Source: Aphodosoma sp045631465
Lineage (GTDB): Bacteria; Bacteroidota; Bacteroidia; Bacteroidales; Paludibacteraceae
Length of the DNA: 27,037 nt
Reading direction: 5' to 3'
Assembly: GCA_045631465.1 (NCBI GenBank)
Contig: JAZQUV010000037.1
Coordinates: 1-27,037, forward strand
The position numbers and the translations under genes were made by a program. The first letter of the stretch is position 1; the number at the start of each line of letters is the position of its first letter. The notes beneath the pieces are model-generated. The model was given only the letters and a program-made list of their open reading frames with translations. It ran no database searches and was not told the origin of the DNA. Positions 7,497-14,897 of the stretch are shown piece after piece.

Positions 7497-8951
7497 ATGG
7501 AAAGAAGAAATGAGGCTTGGCGCGAAGAGTTGCGCACTGCTATGAAACCAAAAGAGCGTATGGCTATTGAGCGCGTGAAGATGAATGAGTTGGATGGTGA
7601 ATATCGTAGTAAAAATTCGGAAGAGGTGAACCAAGGTCTCACTATGGAGCAGGCTTTGTTGGAGGCAAAACGTTGTCTTGACTGTCCTAATCCATCGTGT
7701 ATGCAAGGTTGCCCTGTGAGCATTAATATTCCTACTTTTATTAAAAATATTGAACGTGGCGAAATTCTTGAGGCAGCTAAGGTGTTGAAACAAACATCGG
7801 CATTGCCAGCTGTGTGTGGTCGTGTGTGTCCTCAAGAGCGTCAATGTGAAAGCAAGTGTATTCATACAAAAACTGGTAAGCCTGCTGTGGCTATTGGTTA
7901 TCTTGAACGTTTTGCTGCTGATTATGAACGTAATAGTGGTCAAATGGCTGTGCCTGAGGTGGCTGCTTCTAACGGAATTAAGATTGCGGTTGTAGGTTCG
8001 GGTCCTTGTGGTTTGTCGTTTGCTGGCGATATGGCTAAATTGGGTTATGATGTGACTGTGTTTGAAGCACTTCACGAGATTGGTGGTGTGTTGAAATATG
8101 GTATTCCTGAATTCCGTTTGCCTAACAATATTGTTGATGTTGAAATTCGCAACCTTGAAAAGATGGGTGTGAAATTTATCAAGAACTGTATTGTTGGTAA
8201 GACAATTTCTTATGATCAATTGAAAGAAGATGGTTTCCGTGCTATGTTTGTGGCTTCGGGTGCAGGTCTTCCTAACTTTATGAATATCCCTGGTGAGAAC
8301 TTGATTGGTATTATGTCGTCGAATGAGTATCTCACTCGTGTTAACTTGATGGGTGCGGCTAAAGCTGAAAAAGATACTCCTGTGTTGAAGGGTAAAAATG
8401 TTGCTGTTATCGGTGGTGGTAATACTGCAATGGACTCGGTTCGTACAGCGAAACGTCTTGGTGCTGAGCGTGCTATGATTGTTTATCGTCGTTCGGAAGA
8501 AGAGATGCCTGCACGTCTTGAAGAGGTTAAACATGCTAAAGAAGAGGGTGTTGAATTCTTGACATTGCATAATCCTATTGAATATAAAGGCACAGAAAAA
8601 GGTCGTGTGTCGCAAATGTTGCTCCAAAAAATGGCTTTGGGCGAACCTGATGCTTCGGGTCGTCGTAAGCCAGAACCTATTCCTGGTGCAATTGAAACTA
8701 TTGATGTTGACGAAGTAATCGTGAGTGTTGGTGTGTCGCCAAACCCATTGATTCCTAGTGCTATTGAAGGTTTGGCTGTTACGCGCAAAGGTACTATTGA
8801 AGTGGGTGAAGATACATTGCAATCGTCTATCCCTACAATTTTTGCTGGTGGCGATATCGTGCGCGGTGGAGCAACAGTGATTTTGGCAATGGGTGATGGT
8901 CGTCGTGCTGCTGCAAGCATGCATGCTAAAATTCAAGCAGGTGAAATCTAA
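7497..8951 (+). CDS. nfnB: NADH-dependent ferredoxin:NADP+ oxidoreductase, large subunit (GltD-like)
   Basis: 484 residues from the ATG at 7497, one base after the nfnA stop. An in-frame ATG at 7476 would overlap nfnA and is less likely. Seen: two N-terminal cysteine sets for [4Fe-4S] clusters (Cys60, 63, 68, 72 and Cys107, 111, 117, 121), FAD dinucleotide fold VVGSGPCG at 165-172, a second dinucleotide fold VIGGGNTAMD with YRRSEEEMPA for NADPH, and the C-terminal FAGGDIVRGGATV flavin motif. This is the GltD/NfnB layout. No glutamate synthase large subunit is nearby and nfnA precedes it, so the bifurcating Nfn complex is preferred over glutamate synthase. Codon choice is strongly biased to few synonyms, typical of a well-expressed gene. 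Confidence 0.92.
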   Translation: MERRNEAWREELRTAMKPKERMAIERVKMNELDGEYRSKNSEEVNQGLTMEQALLEAKRCLDCPNPSCMQGCPVSINIPTFIKNIERGEILEAAKVLKQTSALPAVCGRVCPQERQCESKCIHTKTGKPAVAIGYLERFAADYERNSGQMAVPEVAASNGIKIAVVGSGPCGLSFAGDMAKLGYDVTVFEALHEIGGVLKYGIPEFRLPNNIVDVEIRNLEKMGVKFIKNCIVGKTISYDQLKEDGFRAMFVASGAGLPNFMNIPGENLIGIMSSNEYLTRVNLMGAAKAEKDTPVLKGKNVAVIGGGNTAMDSVRTAKRLGAERAMIVYRRSEEEMPARLEEVKHAKEEGVEFLTLHNPIEYKGTEKGRVSQMLLQKMALGEPDASGRRKPEPIPGAIETIDVDEVIVSVGVSPNPLIPSAIEGLAVTRKGTIEVGEDTLQSSIPTIFAGGDIVRGGATVILAMGDGRRAAASMHAKIQAGEI

Positions 8952-8954
8952 AAT

Positions 8955-9041
8955 AATGCACAACGCACAATTTACAATGCACAATTGATTTTGGTGTTAG
9001 CGAAAATTTAATTATGCATTATGAATTATGCATTATGAATT
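8955..9041. repeat. imperfect inverted repeat built from ATGCA(C/T)AATT units
   Basis: Left arm 8955-8992 and right arm 9003-9041 are related as inverted copies with scattered mismatches, many of them C opposite A. The right arm contains two tandem copies of ATGCATTATGAATT, the left arm two looser ATGCACAATT/ACGCACAATT copies. No T tract follows, so it is not a standard terminator. It lies between nfnB and the LOG gene, and related 7-mers recur at 16777-16815. Confidence 0.65.
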
Positions 9042-9048
9042 GAATGAA

Positions 9049-9594
9049 ATGAATATTTGTGTATATTGCTCGTCGTCGGATCAGGTTCGCGATGAATATA
9101 AGCAACAAGCGGCAGAGTTTGGCAAGTGGATGGCTGAACAGGGGCATACACTTGTTTATGGTGGTGCTACGGGAGGCTTGATGTCGGCTGTGGCTCAAGG
9201 TGTGGCAGATGCAGAAGGTGATATAGTAGGTATAATACCTGATTGTATTATCGAAAAAGGTCGCAAAAGTGATTTGCCAACGGAGTTGTTTGTTGTGGGA
9301 GATATGGCAGAGCGCAAGACGATGATGAAGGAGTATGCTGATGTATTTGTTGTGCTACCAGGAGGATTTGGTACATTGGATGAAATGTTTGACACAATAT
9401 CGGCATGTATGGTTGGTGAACATGATAAGTCGACAATTTTGTATAATCCAGATAATTTCTGGGAGGGATTGTTGCTTCAGGTAGAGCGTATTATACATGA
9501 AGGATTGGGATATAAGTTTCAACGTAATGCAAATTTTAGTATAGCAACAAATTTAGAAGAACTAATTAACATAATAACAGAGAGTGGAGAATAA
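9049..9594 (+). CDS. LOG family protein (putative cytokinin-riboside phosphoribohydrolase-like)
   Basis: 181 residues from the ATG at 9049. The in-frame ATG at 9028 lies inside the upstream repeat and is a poorer choice. Seen: Rossmann-like start NICVYCSSS, VYGGATGGLM at 37-45, MAERKTMM with Arg89-Lys90, and the hallmark PGGFGTLDE at 104-112. These define the LOG family (TIGR00730), whose members cleave ribose 5-phosphate from nucleoside 5'-monophosphates. In bacteria outside plant association the real substrate is often unknown, so a general nucleotide-salvage or housecleaning role is only inferred. The next gene starts 42 nt downstream with no terminator between them. Confidence 0.92.
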   Translation: MNICVYCSSSDQVRDEYKQQAAEFGKWMAEQGHTLVYGGATGGLMSAVAQGVADAEGDIVGIIPDCIIEKGRKSDLPTELFVVGDMAERKTMMKEYADVFVVLPGGFGTLDEMFDTISACMVGEHDKSTILYNPDNFWEGLLLQVERIIHEGLGYKFQRNANFSIATNLEELINIITESGE

Positions 9595-9636
9595 TTGATG
9601 TTTTTTTCTCATTGCTCGTTATAAAAAATCTAATCT

Positions 9637-10974
9637 ATGAATCTCTATTGGAAAAGTTTATTTGGTGGTTTGATGTCAACTGCCAAGTATGAAGCAAAAC
9701 TTAGACAACAATCGGAAGATTACAAACGCTATCTTTTGATTAGTGAATCAAAAGAGTTGGAAGAGTATAAAGTTTTATACGATCAAGTTAAGTCTTCGGA
9801 ATTTAAGGAGATGAAGCGTACGCTTGTGAGTCGTAAATATAAAGATACACAAGAGTATCGCGATATGGCGAAGTTTAAAAAGTTGGATGGTGATGATAAG
9901 CTTAAATTGTATTTTAAAGTTTTGGCTTCACAAGAATTGGCGGACTATCTAGCATTTAAGGCGACACCAGATTTTGTATCTTTGGCAAATCATGATTTGG
10001 TGAAGAAATCTCCTGAGTTGGCACGTTTGAAAAAATTTGAGAAATCAGACGAATATAAGATTTATACACGATTCCATGACTCGTATGTTGTGAAAGAGTA
10101 TTTGGAATTGAAAGAAAAGGTGAATACACCAGAATTCAAAAAAAGTAATGAATTTTGGTCGAATCCAAAAAGATGGGAAACAACTAAAGAGTATCAAGTA
10201 GAGTGTCGTTTTCATCAGTTGGCAGATAATGAAGATATTCGTTTTTATCTTAAACATAAAATCGAAGATTTTGCTACAATAGCAGGTTATGAGTTGACTT
10301 TTGAAGATAATTTTAGTTGGAATTCATTGAATTCATCGAAGTGGGATGTAGGATTCCATTATAAAAGTCCTGTTTTTGTTGGTAAACACTCATTTGTGAA
10401 TGAGCAACAATCGAATAACAATGGTAATAATGTGACAGTTATAGCTGGCAATTTGCATATTGTTACGAAAGAGCAGAAAAATGAGGCACTTGCATGGCAT
10501 CCAGAAAAAGGTTTTGTTCAAAAAGAGTTCAACTATACGTCAGATGTGATTCATGGTCGCAATGCTGTGTGTCAAAAAGGCGGTCTTTATCGTGCTAAAA
10601 TGCGTTTTGATGGTGCGAAAGGAGTTTTGCATGCATTGTCGTTGAAGGGTGATGAAAAGACACCTCATATTAATATCTGTAAAGTAGATAAAGGCGAGGT
10701 AGAAGTGGGTCTTTATTGGAGTTCGAAATTTGAGACTAACTATACGTCTGCTCGCATAAAAGGTCTTAATTTATCTAAATTTTTCATATATTCATTTGAA
10801 TGGAATGAAAAAGAATTGATATGGTATATTAATGATATGGAAGTGTTCCGCACATCGAACTATATGCCGCAAGATGCTATGTATCCGATGTTTAACTCAT
10901 TTATACCAGAGGGTAACAAAGGCGGAGAGGCCGACTTTGAAATAGATTACATAAAAGTTTTTGTGAAAAAATAG
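9637..10974 (+). CDS. cytoplasmic protein with helical repeats and a degenerate GH16-like domain
   Basis: 445 residues without signal peptide or membrane segment. Residues about 20-200 are charged and helical with three or four diverged repeats (S-x-E-Y-K-x-Y, E-Y-x-x-L-K-x-x-V-x-S-x-E-F-K). Residues about 207-445 look like a GH16/laminarinase-type jelly roll: YELTFEDNFSWNSLNSSKWD resembles the family's EDEF...LD.SKW start, GLYRAKMRF the ARI strand, FFIYSFEW the YAVEW strand, and DFEIDYIKVF the C-terminal strand. At the active-site strand the family E-x-D-x-x-E is replaced by His344-Ile-Asn346-Ile-Cys-Lys349, so all three carboxylates are gone and glycoside hydrolysis is not expected. It could be a carbohydrate-binding or scaffold protein; the function is unknown. 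Alternative start: ATG at 9673. Confidence 0.75.
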   Translation: MNLYWKSLFGGLMSTAKYEAKLRQQSEDYKRYLLISESKELEEYKVLYDQVKSSEFKEMKRTLVSRKYKDTQEYRDMAKFKKLDGDDKLKLYFKVLASQELADYLAFKATPDFVSLANHDLVKKSPELARLKKFEKSDEYKIYTRFHDSYVVKEYLELKEKVNTPEFKKSNEFWSNPKRWETTKEYQVECRFHQLADNEDIRFYLKHKIEDFATIAGYELTFEDNFSWNSLNSSKWDVGFHYKSPVFVGKHSFVNEQQSNNNGNNVTVIAGNLHIVTKEQKNEALAWHPEKGFVQKEFNYTSDVIHGRNAVCQKGGLYRAKMRFDGAKGVLHALSLKGDEKTPHINICKVDKGEVEVGLYWSSKFETNYTSARIKGLNLSKFFIYSFEWNEKELIWYINDMEVFRTSNYMPQDAMYPMFNSFIPEGNKGGEADFEIDYIKVFVKK

Positions 10975-10977
10975 TAG

Positions 10978-11008
10978 TTGTGTATGTCGAAAAAAAGTGG
11001 TAACTTTG
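10978..11008 (+). promoter_or_regulatory. promoter of the TlpA-like gene
   Basis: TTG at 10978-10980, 20-nt spacer and TAACTTTG at 11001-11008. Transcription would begin near 11014, about 63 nt before the ATG. Confidence 0.75.
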
Positions 11009-11076
11009 TTTTCTAATTTTACTTTTTGATATTTTGATAGTCTAAAATAATACAAAACATAAAATAATTTAGAATT

Positions 11077-11562
11077 ATGAAAAAAACATTTGCTTTAATT
11101 ATGGTAGCAATGATGGCCGTAGGCTGTTTTGCTCAACTTCCATCAGTTACTCTTAAAAACATTGATGGTAAAACAGTGGATACTGCTAAATTGAATAATG
11201 ATGGTAAACCATTTATTATTAGTTTCTTTGCTACTTGGTGTAAACCATGTCAACGTGAGCTTGATGCAATTCACGAACAAATCGTGGATTGGGAAGAAGA
11301 AACAGGAGTAAAAGTTATTGCAGTTTCTATCGACCAAGGTCAAAATGTTGATAAAGTTAAACCTCTTGTAGACGCAAAAGGTTGGGAATATGAAGTGTTG
11401 CTTGATCCAAATGGCGACTTCAACCGTGCTATGAATGTGAATGGTACAGTTCCTACAGTATTTGTTATCGATGGTAAAGGTAAAATTGTTGACCGTCGTT
11501 CAGGTTATGTTGATGGTTCGGAACAACACCTTATTGAAAAAGTACGCGAACTTGTAAAATAA
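11077..11562 (+). CDS. TlpA/ResA-like exported thiol-disulfide oxidoreductase
   Basis: 161 residues. An N-terminal signal sequence (MKKTFALIMVAMMAVGC) could be cut after CFA or, less canonically, lipidated at Cys17 (AVGC). The mature part is a thioredoxin fold: PFIISFFATWCKPCQREL with redox pair Cys55-Lys-Pro-Cys58, then VKVIAVSIDQG, and the cis-proline loop NGTVPTVFVID, typical of peroxiredoxin-like TlpA/ResA proteins that reduce or isomerise disulfides outside the cytoplasm. It opens a block of envelope genes; two of the downstream lipoproteins (13407, 14898) carry Cys-x-x-Cys motifs and are possible redox partners. The separation from the next gene by an inverted repeat leaves co-transcription uncertain. 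Confidence 0.9.
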   Translation: MKKTFALIMVAMMAVGCFAQLPSVTLKNIDGKTVDTAKLNNDGKPFIISFFATWCKPCQRELDAIHEQIVDWEEETGVKVIAVSIDQGQNVDKVKPLVDAKGWEYEVLLDPNGDFNRAMNVNGTVPTVFVIDGKGKIVDRRSGYVDGSEQHLIEKVRELVK

Positions 11563-11576
11563 ATAATTAAGTAAAT

Positions 11577-11635
11577 AGTGACGAGTAACGAGGCTTTTTT
11601 TATGAAAAAAGTTTCGCTACTCGCTACTTGTTACT
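11577..11635. repeat. nested stem-loop made of AGTAACGAG-type repeats
   Basis: Outer arms 11577-11592 and 11620-11635 pair over 16 positions with two G-U pairs and one A-C mismatch. An inner arm pair CTTTTTT (11594-11600) and AAAAAAG (11605-11611) closes a 4-nt loop. No T tract follows the outer stem. It may attenuate read-through between the TlpA-like and DUF6029 genes, or be a dispersed palindromic repeat. Confidence 0.65.
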
Positions 11636-11650
11636 AAAAGTCTTAAAAGA

Positions 11651-13387
11651 ATGACTAAACAATTAAGAAATATAATCGGCATATTATTTGTTGGATTATT
11701 GATGTTCCCTGCTATCGTAAAAGCTGATGGCGGGGGAGTTTCGTTGAAAGGTAATTTTCAATCAGATGCTCTTGTAGGTCAGTTGGATAGCGTTATTGGT
11801 GCAACAGGATATAATGGTCCTTTTGTTAGTAATTCGTATCTTGATTTGTCATTGGCAAGTCAGTATGTGACAGCAGGTGCTCGTCTTGAATTGTTGCATT
11901 GTCCGCTTCCTGGTTTTGAAGATGCATTTGCTGGTGGTGGTTTGCCAAATATTTATGTAACAGGTAAATATAAATGGTTTGAGGCTACTATTGGTAATGT
12001 TTATGACCAATTTGGATCAGGATTTATTTTTCGTGCATACGAAGATCGTCCTCTTGGAGTAGATAATTCGTTGCGTGGAGCTCGTTTTGTGTTTACTCCA
12101 TACAAAGGTATTCGTCTTAAGGCATTGGGCGGTATGCAACGTAAATATTTCAATTATGGCATGAATAATGCATTTGGTTTTGATTATTCGCAAGGTGCAG
12201 TGATGGGTGCTGACCTTGAATTGAACGTTAGTGAATGGTCGAAAGTGATGCAAGATGGTGGTTATAACCTTTTGTTTGGTGCGTCGTATGTAAGCAAATA
12301 TGATCCAGATGAAGTAATTCAACCAAGTCCGTTATATAAATTGAATTTACCTCAATTTGTAGGTGCTGGTGATTTGCGTGTACGTTTCCAAAAAGGTGGT
12401 TGGAATGCTTTGGTGGAATATGCCTATAAAGCAAATGACCCATCGGCAGATAATGGTTATATTTATAAACCAGGTCAAGCAGCTATGTTGTCATTGGCAT
12501 ACTCACAACGTGGTATGAGTTTCCTTGTGCAAGCAAAACGTTCGGAGAATATGTCGTTCCGTTCGGATCGTACAGGTTCTGGTATAGGTGGATTCATTAA
12601 CCATATGCCAGCATTCTCTATGACACATACATATGCGCTTGCGGCAATGTATCCATACGCAACACAATATGGTACACCAGCAGCTCGCGGAGAATGGGCA
12701 TTCCAAGCAGAGGCTCGTTATACTTTCAAACGTAAAACACCAATGGGTGGTAAATATGGTACAAGTTTCCGTTTGAATGGTACTTATATCCGTGGTATTA
12801 AAGCAGATCCAGTGGCACTTAATGCTACAGGGACATTGCAAGGAACTAATGGTTATGAGTCTCCATTCTTTGGATTTGGAGATGAGACATATTACCTTGA
12901 TGTGCATTTGGAATTTGCTAAAAAGATAACTAAAACATTCTCGATGACAGCATTGTATATGTTCCAACAATATAATCAGGCTGTTGTTGAAGGTCACGGA
13001 TTTGATTCTTCATTCAAAGGTTCTCGTCCTGCGGATATTGTAAATTCGCATATTGCAATTGCAGAATTGAAATATAAACCTACAAAAAATATTGGTATGC
13101 GTGGTGAATTGCAATATTTGTTCACACGTCAAGACCGTGGTCAATGGGTGTATGCTTTGTATGAAATTTCGTTGTTCCAACAAGCAATGATTGAGGTTTC
13201 GGATCTTTATAATATTGATGAAACTAATCAACACTATTATAAAGTGGCAGCATCATATAACTGGGGCACACACCGTGTACAATTGTCATATGGACGTACA
13301 CGTGCAGGTTATAACTGCTCGGGTGGTGTTTGTCGTTATGTGCCAGCTTCGAAAGGTTTGGCATTGTCTTATAGCGTTAGTTTCTAA
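11651..13387 (+). CDS. DUF6029 family outer-membrane beta-barrel protein
   Basis: 578 residues. A signal peptide (about residues 1-25, ending VKA) is followed by GNFQSDALVG, then many amphipathic strands rich in alternating aromatic residues (for example YNLLFGASYVSKYD, AALAMYP-type strands, HRVQLSYGRTRAGY), ending in SYSVSF with a terminal Phe, as is typical of outer-membrane barrels. Length and composition fit DUF6029, a Bacteroidota family often found beside Omp28-type proteins. Two cysteines near the C-terminus (NCSGGVC) may form a loop disulfide. The Omp28-type lipoprotein gene begins 19 nt after the stop, suggesting co-transcription. Function is not established; a porin or a surface-export partner for the lipoproteins is inference. 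Confidence 0.8.
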   Translation: MTKQLRNIIGILFVGLLMFPAIVKADGGGVSLKGNFQSDALVGQLDSVIGATGYNGPFVSNSYLDLSLASQYVTAGARLELLHCPLPGFEDAFAGGGLPNIYVTGKYKWFEATIGNVYDQFGSGFIFRAYEDRPLGVDNSLRGARFVFTPYKGIRLKALGGMQRKYFNYGMNNAFGFDYSQGAVMGADLELNVSEWSKVMQDGGYNLLFGASYVSKYDPDEVIQPSPLYKLNLPQFVGAGDLRVRFQKGGWNALVEYAYKANDPSADNGYIYKPGQAAMLSLAYSQRGMSFLVQAKRSENMSFRSDRTGSGIGGFINHMPAFSMTHTYALAAMYPYATQYGTPAARGEWAFQAEARYTFKRKTPMGGKYGTSFRLNGTYIRGIKADPVALNATGTLQGTNGYESPFFGFGDETYYLDVHLEFAKKITKTFSMTALYMFQQYNQAVVEGHGFDSSFKGSRPADIVNSHIAIAELKYKPTKNIGMRGELQYLFTRQDRGQWVYALYEISLFQQAMIEVSDLYNIDETNQHYYKVAASYNWGTHRVQLSYGRTRAGYNCSGGVCRYVPASKGLALSYSVSF

Positions 13388-13406
13388 TCTTCAATTTGTC
13401 TGAATT

Positions 13407-14279
13407 ATGAAAATAAAAAGTTTGATATTTACAATTTTTGCAGCAATGATATCGTTTGTTGCATGTGATGTTGTCCCAGAGGATGACAGATTGATAGATA
13501 TGCCTCTCAATCCATCGGATAGAACAGTTTTGTTGATAGAATTTACAGGTTGTCGTTGTGTAAACTGTCCTGGTGCAGCTATGGTGGCTAATGAAATGAT
13601 GGATATTGCTCCTGAAAATATCGTTGTTGTAGGTATGCATCCAGCGGATTTTGCATATACAGAACCAATGATTGCAGATATTGATTTTCGTACTCGTGAA
13701 GCAATGGATTATTTGACATACTTTGGTGGTTCATTAAGTACAGGTTTGCCTGTTGGCGTTGTAAATGGTCGTAAATTTGATGATACGTATTTGCAAGGAA
13801 GTTCAAAATGGACCGCTCAAGTGTTTGCTCAACGTGAGATTGCTCCTGACTGTTTGGTTAAATTGGCTCATTCGGAAGAGAATGGTAATCATACTGTAGT
13901 AGCAACACTTGAACCACAAAAAGAGTTGGGTTATGGAGTGTCGTTGCAATATTGGTTGGTTGAGAGTGGTATTGTTGGCCCTCAATCAATTGCAGAAAAC
14001 TTGAAGGCTTCTTATAAAGCAAAATATCCAGATGCACAAATGGGACACTCATCTGTTAATAACTACGTTCATAATCACGTGTTCCGTGGAGCATTGAATG
14101 GATTGTGGGGAACAGAACTTGGCAAGGTGGCAGAAGTAACAACAAATAGTTGCTCATTTACTATTGATGAGAAATATGTTGCTGATAATTGTTCTGTAGT
14201 TGCTGTTCTTATTAATACAGAGACAAAAGAGGTTGTTCAAGCAGCAGAAATTGCACTTGGCACAGGTGCTGGACACTAA
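13407..14279 (+). CDS. Omp28-related outer membrane lipoprotein with thioredoxin-like motif
   Basis: 290 residues. Signal sequence with lipobox SFVAC, lipidated Cys20. The segment VLLIEFTGCRCVNCPGAA at 41-58 is the Omp28 signature and contains a thioredoxin-like Cys51-Val-Asn-Cys54 plus an extra Cys49. Further matches are VVVGMHPADF, the LPVGVVNG loop at the place of a cis-proline, and NNYVHNHVFRGALNG. Known: Omp28 of Porphyromonas gingivalis is a surface antigen with an adhesin-like reputation, but the biochemical role is unclear. The redox motif together with the TlpA-like gene upstream suggests a thiol function. Probably in one transcript with DUF6029. Confidence 0.88.
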   Translation: MKIKSLIFTIFAAMISFVACDVVPEDDRLIDMPLNPSDRTVLLIEFTGCRCVNCPGAAMVANEMMDIAPENIVVVGMHPADFAYTEPMIADIDFRTREAMDYLTYFGGSLSTGLPVGVVNGRKFDDTYLQGSSKWTAQVFAQREIAPDCLVKLAHSEENGNHTVVATLEPQKELGYGVSLQYWLVESGIVGPQSIAENLKASYKAKYPDAQMGHSSVNNYVHNHVFRGALNGLWGTELGKVAEVTTNSCSFTIDEKYVADNCSVVAVLINTETKEVVQAAEIALGTGAGH

Positions 14280-14312
14280 TTCATTAATGAAGAAATAAAA
14301 TAATTATTAACC

Positions 14313-14333
14313 ATTGACTTAGTTAGAGTCAAT
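14313..14333. repeat. perfect 7-bp inverted repeat
   Basis: ATTGACT (14313-14319) and AGTCAAT (14327-14333) around a 7-nt loop, in the 76-nt gap between the Omp28-type gene and the small lipoprotein gene. It is followed by AATTAAAAAC, not a T tract, so it is either a weak terminator or processing site or an operator. Confidence 0.5.
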
Positions 14334-14355
14334 TAAAAACAAATTTTAGAATAAT

Positions 14356-14874
14356 ATGAAAGCATTAAAATTTTTATTGATGGCAGTTGTTGCCGTAGCA
14401 CTTTTTTCTTGTGAACCACAAAACCCAAAAGCATCTTTCACATTGACTTATGGTTATGAAATGGATGATATGGGAGAGGTTATTCCTAACACAGGAGTGG
14501 AAATCAAAAATGGTGATGTTATTGATGTAACAATGGATCACTATGAATGGGGCGAAATTGTAGCTCACGTATTGTTGACAAACAATGGTTCAGCAGCAAC
14601 ATTTACTACAAAAGAGGTGCGTAATTATGATTATACAAAATATGTTCCATCTTTTTGTGTAACGTTGTGTATGATGGGTAATGGACAACAAGAACAATTG
14701 TGGGAAGTAGGTGAGATTGATGCTAATGCAACACAAGATTTGGCTATGCACCTACGTGTAAATGATCAAGAGTCAGCTGTTTGCCCAGGTGTATTTACTA
14801 TATCTAATGGTACAGAATCAATTACATTTACTTTGAATTTTGTTTATGAGAAAGAAGCAGTTCCTGCTCAATAA
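14356..14874 (+). CDS. small lipoprotein of unknown function, associated with the Omp28 cluster
   Basis: 172 residues. Signal sequence ending in ALFSC (lipidated Cys19). The mature part looks all-beta: SFTLTYGYEMDD, GDVIDVTMDHYEWGEIVAHVLLTNNG, and a C-terminal ITFTLNFVYEKE strand, consistent with an immunoglobulin-like sandwich. Three cysteines (two in SFCVTLCMM, one in AVCPG) are present after the lipid Cys. It lies between the two Omp28-type genes, 23 nt upstream of the second, and is likely an accessory surface or periplasmic partner. I do not recognise a named family. Confidence 0.75.
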   Translation: MKALKFLLMAVVAVALFSCEPQNPKASFTLTYGYEMDDMGEVIPNTGVEIKNGDVIDVTMDHYEWGEIVAHVLLTNNGSAATFTTKEVRNYDYTKYVPSFCVTLCMMGNGQQEQLWEVGEIDANATQDLAMHLRVNDQESAVCPGVFTISNGTESITFTLNFVYEKEAVPAQ

Positions 14875-14897
14875 TTTTATAAAAAACACTTTTAGTT

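Noticed and set aside
7497..8951. glutamate synthase small subunit (GltD)
   Set aside because: Same protein family, but the large subunit is absent and an NfnA subunit lies 1 nt upstream, favouring the Nfn complex.
7485..8984. 499-codon open frame on the minus strand opposite nfnB
   Set aside because: Its product is rich in Thr, His, Asn and Phe with no recognisable motif; it is the antisense image of strongly biased codons in nfnB, whose iron-sulfur and flavin motifs are clear.
11577..11635. standard intrinsic terminator after the TlpA-like gene
   Set aside because: The outer stem is followed by TAAAAGTCTT rather than a T tract, so it was listed as a repeat.
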